Assembly (NCBI GenBank): GCA_905397405.1
Contig: CAJPVJ010000538.1
Span: 1-23,493, forward strand
Origin: Oppiella nova
Lineage: Eukaryota > Arthropoda > Arachnida > Sarcoptiformes > Oppiidae
Direction: 5' to 3'
DNA: 23,493 nucleotides
The position numbers were made by a program, and so were the translations under genes. Shown here in pieces: positions 17,902-23,493 of this stretch. Each line of letters begins with the position of its first letter. The stretch's first letter is position 1. The notes beneath the pieces are model-generated. The model was not told the origin of the DNA. It did not search any database and saw only the letters and a program-made list of their open reading frames with translations.

Positions 17902-19022
17902 ATGTCTAAGACTTTAATCATGACTAAAACAAACAATTTGTTAGTCATTTGTCGGGTGTTTCTCATTGTATTGATACTACCCTTCAGTAATGCATTTATG
18001 GAGAACTTTGGCAATGTTTTCGGCCAAATGGGCGACTCGTTGAATGGGTTTGTGGACAGTCTGTACAATAACGTGGACTCCTGGGCCGACCATATCATAC
18101 AGCACGCCAAGGATGAGGATTGTCAACATATCTGTCCACACAGTATGCCTGTCCACTCATTGCCTGTTTATTTCAGAAACTTATTCAAAATAAGTTTGCA
18201 AACAATTCATAATAGTATTAATAGGATAGCATTATAAGACTTATGCAAATGTATGCTAATAATGCATATATTATAATAAATATTAATAAATTATGAATTG
18301 TTTTCAATATGAAATTGGATGAAAAAAGTTTTTAATTTAATTTAACGCTAATATGAATTATGATTACCACTAATTTAACAGTGAAGACCCCGGTGCAAAA
18401 CAAGTCGTTTGAATTTATCCCAAAAGGATGTAAAACTTTCGGCATTAAGGTTGACAATCACTTCCAGAATATTCCTGTAATTCTGTGAATATTTTAAATA
18501 AAACTTTTATCGCAATGAAAAACAGATCAAAGAGTCGGACCTTCCGATCAAAGAGATGGGTAACTGTTGTAATGAACACCAGAAGTGTTACCATAAGTGC
18601 GGATCAGTTAAGAACGACTGCGACGACCAGTTGAACGAGTGTTTCATGAAGAAGTGCAAAGAGACTCAGAAAGAGGACACACTTCTTAAGGGTAGGCCAT
18701 TCACACACACATACCTCAGCTATACCTCAGACATAGCCTACAGATAGGGATACCTAAACACCTGTCCATTGGTTTTAGACATAGCTTTCCGTAAAACTTG
18801 TACACAATTTGATACCTATTTGATAGCCTACCGGTGCTTAAAATTTATAGGAATTTTTGAGTGAATTGATTAGAAAACTAACGATTGATTTGTTTGTCTG
18901 ATGGGAAAGGGTGTCGAACGGCTACTAAGCTATTAATGATGAGTTTCCTGACGTTTGGCTGCAAGAGCTTCAAAGACGCCCAGAAGGAGGCCTGTGTCTG
19001 TCTGGCCAGCGATGAGCTGTAG
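17902..19022 (+). CDS. Group XII secreted phospholipase A2-like protein, probably catalytically inactive
   Basis: Exons 17902-18142, 18382-18449 (or to 18476), 18526-18691 and 18910-19022, about 195 residues; human PLA2G12A has 189. A signal peptide is clear at the N-terminus (hydrophobic LLVICRVFLIVLILPFSNA), followed by an amphipathic stretch. The group XII pattern follows: DCQHICPH, then PKGCKTFG, then GNCCNEHQKCYHKCGSVKND, C-DDQLNECFMKKC, and the C-terminal LTFGCKSFKDAQKEACVC. These align with human PLA2G12A over the Cys framework. The catalytic His is present, but the next residue, Asp in active enzymes (CCNQHD), is Gln here, and the Gly-Cys-Gly of the calcium loop is Gly-Cys-Lys. Calcium-dependent hydrolysis is therefore doubtful, as in mammalian PLA2G12B. 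The exon 2 donor is ambiguous; 18449 gives a 76-bp intron and a family-like length. The protein is expected to be secreted. Confidence 0.82.
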
Positions 19023-19037
19023 TTCCCATTCACACCA

Positions 19038-19043
19038 AATAAA
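19038..19043 (+). terminator. Poly(A) signal of the sPLA2-like gene
   Basis: AATAAA lies 15 bp after the stop codon, giving a very short 3' UTR. Confidence 0.45.
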
Positions 19044-19052
19044 AAGTATTCC

Positions 19053-19311
19053 TATATTTTTGGAACCCCTGACCGCCAAACACATAACTTTGTTAGAGCG
19101 CCTGTAGTTTTATGATTAGATTTTAAATGTTTTAATTAATATTATCAGTGGTGTAGTGATTGGAAAATAATATGTATTTTTATATTTTTGGAACCCCTGA
19201 CCGCCAAACACATAACTTTGTTAGAGCGCCTGTAGTTTTATGATTAGATTTTAAATGTTTTAATTAATATTATCAGTGGTGTAGTGATTGGAAAATAATA
19301 TGTATTTTTAT
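19053..19311. repeat. Exact direct tandem duplication, period 128 bp, non-coding
   Basis: Bases 19053-19183 match 19181-19311 exactly, so the period is 128 bp with three shared bases at the junction. The unit begins with TATATTTTTGGAACCCCTGA. It lies just after the sPLA2-like gene. The period equals that of the duplication at 8373-8627. Confidence 0.9.
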
Positions 19312-20199
19312 GTCAATTCACACCAAATCAGTGTTTGTAATGTAATGCAAATCATTGTATACTTTAATAAAAGTTATTTTAATTGACTATTCATTTAAAA
19401 ACTCCTGTCGTGTCCTCTCAACGGAAAGCATTAATCATTGATATGGCGGACGTCTTCAGAAAAGTCCATCAGAAGTGTAAAGTGGTTTTGTTTTCGTGTG
19501 AATCCATAGTTAAAGTCCAACCGATGTCTCCGACCCTCTCAACCGAACGGGAGAGTGATGTACGAGAGGTAATAAGAACTCATATGAAGAGCTCTGCCAT
19601 CACTTAATTGTTGTGAAGGCAGACCTCTTCAGATAAGCCCAACCGTAGGCAACCATTGAATCGATTGGCCTCTTGTGGACAGACAATCGGATTCATAGAT
19701 AACTGGGAACTTTTCGAGTTAACAAAGTTTGTGAGCCATTCATTGCCAGAGAATTATCACAGAATTGAAGGCAAAGAATCGATTATTTCATACAAAAATT
19801 CTCAATTTTTCACTCATTTTTAAAGTAATTTCAAATTTAATGATCAATTCAGTAGTGAATTAAATAAATAAAACAAAAAAANAGAATTATCACAGAATTG
19901 AAGGCAAAGAATCGATTATTTCATACAAAAATTCTCAATTTTTCACTCATTTTTAAAGTAATTTCAAATTTAATGATCAATTCAGTAGTGAATTAAATAA
20001 ATAAAACAAAAAAACTAAATAAAACACACCATAAATGGCTTAAATGGCTTAAATAATTCCCGTTCATACCGATCCCACAGAATATTCTTGACGTTCACAG
20101 AATCGTAACGTTATATACGACTAAGCATTCAATGAATACAATGACGTAAACGCAGTGTTTGTTTACAATCGCTATCCGTTTGACGCAAACACCCAAACA
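19312..20199. other. Intergenic DNA upstream of STOML1 with an unassigned short reading frame
   Basis: This gap includes a GC-balanced stretch at 19384-19740. An ATG at 19443 opens a frame beginning MADVFRKVHQKCK and ending at 19607; a possible splice donor (GTAATAAG) lies near 19570. I do not recognise the peptide, and it may be a first exon or chance. The N-separated duplication at 19750-20014 follows, then presumably the STOML1 promoter. Confidence 0.3.
19750..20014. repeat. 132-bp direct duplication separated by a single N (assembly join)
   Basis: Copy 1 is 19750-19881, the lone N is 19882 and copy 2 is 19883-20014. The copies look identical and end in the same A-rich tract. A one-base gap between identical contig ends is the mark of a scaffold join whose overlap was not merged. 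Confidence 0.9.
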
Positions 20200-21659
20200 A
20201 TGGTTGAGTTGTCATCGCCGGGGAAGAATGTCTTCAACTATTCCTCTGCTTTCAAATACACCAAAATAGCGACCGATGACCACGTGTTCAGTGGGAACGG
20301 CTTCGGCGGTGATGATGACGACGGCGACGACCCGTACGACCCGACAGTCCGGCGCCAGTCTCTCGTCAACCAATTGGTCCACAAAGTGATTGTCGGCGTC
20401 TTTTACGTCACGTTTGTGCTCACGTTTCCCATCTCTGCCTTCATCTGCATCCAGGTATTAGTGGATCCACTCGTGGGATCAGTTGATCGCCAACTCGTGC
20501 TCTTATCCATTGTCTGTCTCGACAGCGGATCCATTCCCTCCAGAGGTGTGTCGTCTACCGGTTGGGTATACGTCTGCCACTCAAAGGACCCGGTATTGCA
20601 ATGTCTTGTAGTTGTCATATGTAGTGATACTCACGGTTTGGGGATCTGTTGACAGGGATTATCATTAAGTTTCCGTTCATTGATTGCATCGAAATCATCG
20701 ATTTGTCTGATTATGAGTTCGTATTGGCCGACAAAACGCAGCCATTGATGACATGTAATGATAATCACGGCTTAAGTACCTCTAAAACAACCTCTTAATC
20801 GCTGTATCTCTTGTTTCGTGGGATCAGCTGATGGATCGATCGTTGAATTCAATTCAATCGCGTGTCACCTGAATGTGTTGAACGCCATCCGGAGCTCCAC
20901 TCAACTGAAGGACTCGAAGACCAGTTGCCAACAGTTCTGTCGCCTGTCTTTCGTCAATATGATGGCCGGCACTCATGTGGAGGACTTCGAGAACAAGATC
21001 GACACCATTATGAGACAATTCGAGCAGAACTGCAACACATACCTCAACAACTGGGGCTATAATTGCAAAGTGGATCACTTGTAAGCGACAGCTCAACACA
21101 TGGCCACACCTTATGATACACGGTGTCTTAAAGTGGACTTTCATTTGATCCCAATTTAGGCCCAAATACGTTGTGATGAGTCGCGCGAATCCCATAAACC
21201 CAATCGTGTCTAAACTGAAGGCTATGTTTGGCGGCGGACCTCAGGTGGAGGCGCCCAACCCAGTGATGGAAGACCTCTTGAGACTCCAGTCCACGACCTC
21301 TAATGGCGGCAAAGACTTCACCGACAATCAGATCTTGGCATCGCTTCAGCGATTTGCTGAGAAGTATCGCAATTATGTCTTTCACGACATCTCTATCGCG
21401 ATACAAGTGCGCGAAGTCCTGTCCAACGAGTTCTTCATATTTAACCACTCGTCAGGTATTCGCAGACAATATTTCTTGGGTTTAGGTTTTTTTGTCTAAC
21501 ATTTGATTTTGGGGTTAATTCGCAGGAAAAGTGTCGAAATTGACGGATAAGCCCAACCGAGTGGACATCAATATAAGCGCCGACACCAGCGATGAGTTGA
21601 TGCAGTTCTGTACCAACGATGACATGTCGAGCGTCCGAATCACCACTAATTTGATATAA
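20200..21659 (+). CDS. STOML1: Stomatin-like protein 1 / UNC-24 (stomatin plus SCP2 domains)
   Basis: STOML1, called UNC-24 in nematodes, is a membrane-hairpin protein that joins a stomatin/SPFH domain to a sterol-carrier-like SCP2 domain. In worms UNC-24 works with MEC-2/UNC-1 in mechanosensation and movement. Six exons: 20200-20454, 20526-20592, 20656-20754, 20828-21080, 21160-21455 and 21526-21659; 367 residues against 398 in human. The N-terminus has FNYSSAFKYTKI, a Tyr-based sorting-like motif, then an acidic Gly/Asp stretch (about 32-48). The membrane hairpin is at 63-85 with the stomatin-type TFPIS Pro. The SPFH domain follows: CVVYRLGIRLPLKGPG, FPFIDCIEIIDL and NNWGYNCKVDHL. The SCP2 part runs from about 245 to the end (AEKYRNYVFHD, SSGKV, RVDINISADTSDELMQF) but stops early, lacking roughly the last helix. 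The exon 2 acceptor was chosen for its pyrimidine tract and exact fit to stomatin. Confidence 0.85.
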
Positions 21660-21781
21660 ACTGCTTGTTATCCGGTGTTTGCGTAGATTTAGTCACTATT
21701 TATTGTCTTATTTACGAAGTAATTGTTATTTCAATTGATTGATACCTCACTATAATTGTGAACAAATTTGTTGTCAAACTA

Positions 21782-21985
21782 ATGATTGGAATCATAAGTC
21801 TGTATGAGATGTCTGGTCCGGAATCTGGTCACACAAATTGGGATCTCATTGGCCGACACCTCCCGAACCCCTTCCCAAGCAATACTCCCAAACAGAATAT
21901 TATATTTAATAACTCGGAGTTTGTTTTAAAACTCATTTTATTATTTATTTCATTTATTATAATTTGTTGTTTGTTTATACAATAG
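21782..21985 (+). CDS. Possible small tail-anchored protein, unassigned
   Basis: A 67-codon frame from ATG 21782, with a second ATG at 21809. It has a GC-balanced, codon-like middle (MSGPESGHTNWDLIGRHLP, then a Pro/Asn-rich piece) and ends in a strongly hydrophobic stretch of about 20 residues (VLKLILLFISFIIICCLFIQ). That layout would fit a tail-anchored micropeptide. However, the hydrophobic end is AT-rich DNA, which easily mimics membrane segments. I recognise no family. It lies 122 bp after the STOML1 stop and could also be part of that gene's 3' UTR. An AATAAA occurs at 22079-22084. Confidence 0.25.
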   Translation: MIGIISLYEMSGPESGHTNWDLIGRHLPNPFPSNTPKQNIIFNNSEFVLKLILLFISFIIICCLFIQ

Positions 21986-22499
21986 TCTTATTTATCTCTT
22001 AGTATTTAAATAGTTCTTAAAATCACATAAAATTTAATTATAAAATACTATTCAAAGTATTCACAATTTATTTAATACAATAAAATCTTTGTTTAAAATC
22101 CAACAAAATTGCTTAATAATAAAAAACACAACAAAAACAAATAACTTATTTGCTTTGCTTTTCAAATAGGTTTCCTAATAATTAATAGTAATACATAAAA
22201 AAGGGGAAAATAATAATAAAAACAGAGAAATTAAAAAATACAAATAAATTTACGATAAATCATTGAAAAGTGAAATTAAATATATAAAAAAAACCATAAA
22301 ATTAACGACAAATTTAAGGGAAATATCAGATTACAGTAAAAAGTAATTAAAAAAGTTTTTGGTTTAGAAGTAAAGTTAAAAAACTTATTGTTCCGCGAAA
22401 TCCATTGTGCATATGGTTTGTACAGACAATTGATTGTTTGACAGAAAAAATTAAAAATTATTTGCTATTTATACCCCCAGTAAAGCCCCCACCCGTACA
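21986..22499. other. Very AT-rich intergenic DNA
   Basis: About 510 bp dominated by A and T runs, between STOML1 or the small frame (+) and SMIM14 (-). I see no gene or structured repeat. Confidence 0.5.
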
Positions 22500-22887
22500 T
22501 TACAAAACGAACCGATTATTGGGGTCCGGGTCCTGACCGCCACCACCGGCGCCCCCATTGGGACCCTTTTTGGTGTGCGACGACCGGCGCCACGAGTTGG
22601 GCCGCAAGAAGTACAGTATCATTGCGATCACAATCCAGCCGATCATGACTGTCATGAGTGACAGTTGGGTGCCCTCNACCGATTGTTGGGGTCCGGGTCC
22701 TGACCGCCACCACCGGCGCCCCCATTGGGACCCTTTTTGGTGTGCGACGACCGGCGCCACGAGTTGGGCCGCAAGAAGTACAGTATCATTGCGATCACAA
22801 TCCAACCGATCATGACTGTCATGAGCGACAGTTGGGTGCCCTCATCGCCAGGTGTTAGTACGCCGGCAGTGCTCGGCCCAGACATCA
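22500..22887 (-). CDS. SMIM14: SMIM14, last exon (partial), interrupted by an assembly duplication
   Basis: SMIM14 is a small single-pass protein of the endoplasmic reticulum. The exon starts after an acceptor (TTAAACAG) with first base 22887 and stops at 22500-22502. With one copy of the internal duplication removed it reads SGPSTAGVLTPGDEGTQLSL, a membrane segment MTVMIGWIVIAMILYFLRP, and a Gly/Asn-rich tail GQDPDPNN. This matches human SMIM14 ([21 protein letters not shown] and its GQDPPAP tail). Codon phase at the acceptor shows that it is an internal continuation. The N-terminal part, with the CxCxC cysteines of the family, is not visible in the remaining 600 bp and should lie to the right of the window. 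As assembled, the 167-bp period shifts the frame. Confidence 0.7.
22511..22843. repeat. 166-bp direct duplication separated by a single N, inside the SMIM14 exon
   Basis: Copy 1 is 22511-22676, the lone N is 22677 and copy 2 is 22678-22843. At least three single-base differences are visible, so the two contig ends may be different alleles. It splits the SMIM14 coding exon and puts it out of frame. Confidence 0.9.
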
Positions 22888-23493
22888 CTGTTTAACAGGT
22901 TTTTCATACAATTGCATATTAAAAGTGTATTCATTTTGGACAACAAATAAAACACACACAAAACAGTTAGCGATTGTATGAACTATTATATCATATTATA
23001 TAATAGTTTTTTAACATCTCATGTATGGTTTGTGTGTTGGAAATACCAATAGTTATTAAATTGAATTTTAAGCCTAATTTTTTGCTATTGTATTAAAAAC
23101 TTTTTTGCAACGTTTGGTAATCTATTTGTTTTAGTTTTTAAAATTAAAATGAGTTTTATTTTTGCCCACTAAATCGACAGGTGTTTCATCAGCGCATTAA
23201 TCGCTTTAACAAATCTCATGACAACTCAAATGTTAAGAAAATTATGCGAAAACTAATCATAACTTCTATTCTAAATACCGAGGTATTTATCAACAGATCT
23301 ATAGGTATTATTATAAGTCATTAAAAACTGCAGTAAAAGTGAATAAATAATAAAATCTACAGAACTAGCGATAAAATGAGCGCAAAATTCTTAGCCTATT
23401 ATCCGGTATTCAAAGACTAGTCTAAAAATCAATTTTCAAACCCTTTTGATAAGAAAATTCATTTGAAAAAAACTAACATTAGATAAGCAACTA
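22888..23493. other. AT-rich DNA, probably SMIM14 intron
   Basis: This is the stretch upstream of the SMIM14 last exon on the minus strand, so it is most likely its intron. It contains an AT-only inverted repeat (arms 22981-22990 and 22999-23008). No exon with the expected cysteine-rich start is seen. Confidence 0.45.

Noticed and set aside
16514-20014. CRISPR array or satellite array, given the many direct repeats
   Set aside because: Each repeat occurs only twice, with long units and no spacer pattern. The context is a eukaryotic gene-rich region.
22883-22885. The ATG at the start of the SMIM14 exon as the true start codon
   Set aside because: It sits two bases after a good splice acceptor and in phase with an upstream exon. 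The family has about 45 more N-terminal residues with conserved cysteines.
22981-23008. AT-only inverted repeat as a hairpin element
   Set aside because: In sequence made almost only of A and T, a 10-bp inverted repeat is expected by chance.

Overview
The window looks like a stretch of a compact animal nuclear genome, most likely an arthropod, possibly a mite. Genes sit close together on both strands. Most introns that can be placed are 60-80 bp with GT-AG ends, coding DNA is GC-balanced, and the gaps are very AT-rich. The proteins are ordinary metazoan families: tweety, ZCCHC8, DUSP12, RPAP2, FBXO21, STOML1/UNC-24, group XII sPLA2 and SMIM14. The arthropod placement is inference from gene style, not from a marker gene. 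I saw no retrovirus-like, Polinton-like or other virus-derived element, no CRISPR array, and no rRNA or tRNA gene.

Layout, left to right. Positions 1-937 (+): 3' part of ZCCHC8. Positions 1857-7432, all on the minus strand: two related tweety (TTYH) anion-channel genes with a DUSP12/YVH1 phosphatase gene, an orphan protein-kinase terminal exon and a small fold-back (MITE-like) element between them. Positions 8200-10650 (-): an eight-exon gene for a coiled-coil protein with nine C2H2 fingers. Position 11346 onward (+): RPAP2, facing away from the finger gene and converging on a minus-strand SMARCAL1-derived gene (12292-13592) that keeps only a decayed first helicase lobe. Positions 14370-16450 (+): FBXO21, divergent from the SMARCAL1-like gene. 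Positions 16514-17714: a 600 bp near-identical direct duplication. Positions 17902-19022 (+): a group XII secreted phospholipase A2-like protein that has lost the catalytic-site Asp. Positions 20200-21659 (+): STOML1/UNC-24 (stomatin plus SCP2). Positions 22500-22887 (-): last exon of SMIM14.

The genes do not form one pathway; this is a normal eukaryotic gene neighbourhood with bidirectional promoters and convergent tails. The biology most worth a second look is the duplicated tweety pair with patchy similarity, the SNF2 pseudo-ATPase, the Asp-to-Gln sPLA2, the DUSP12 frame break exactly at the catalytic cysteine, and a 13-nt microexon. Several direct duplications look like assembly artefacts: two have a period of exactly 128 bp and two are separated by a single N. 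Two of these cut through coding exons, so the affected genes should be read with one copy removed. No convincing novel multi-gene system is visible.
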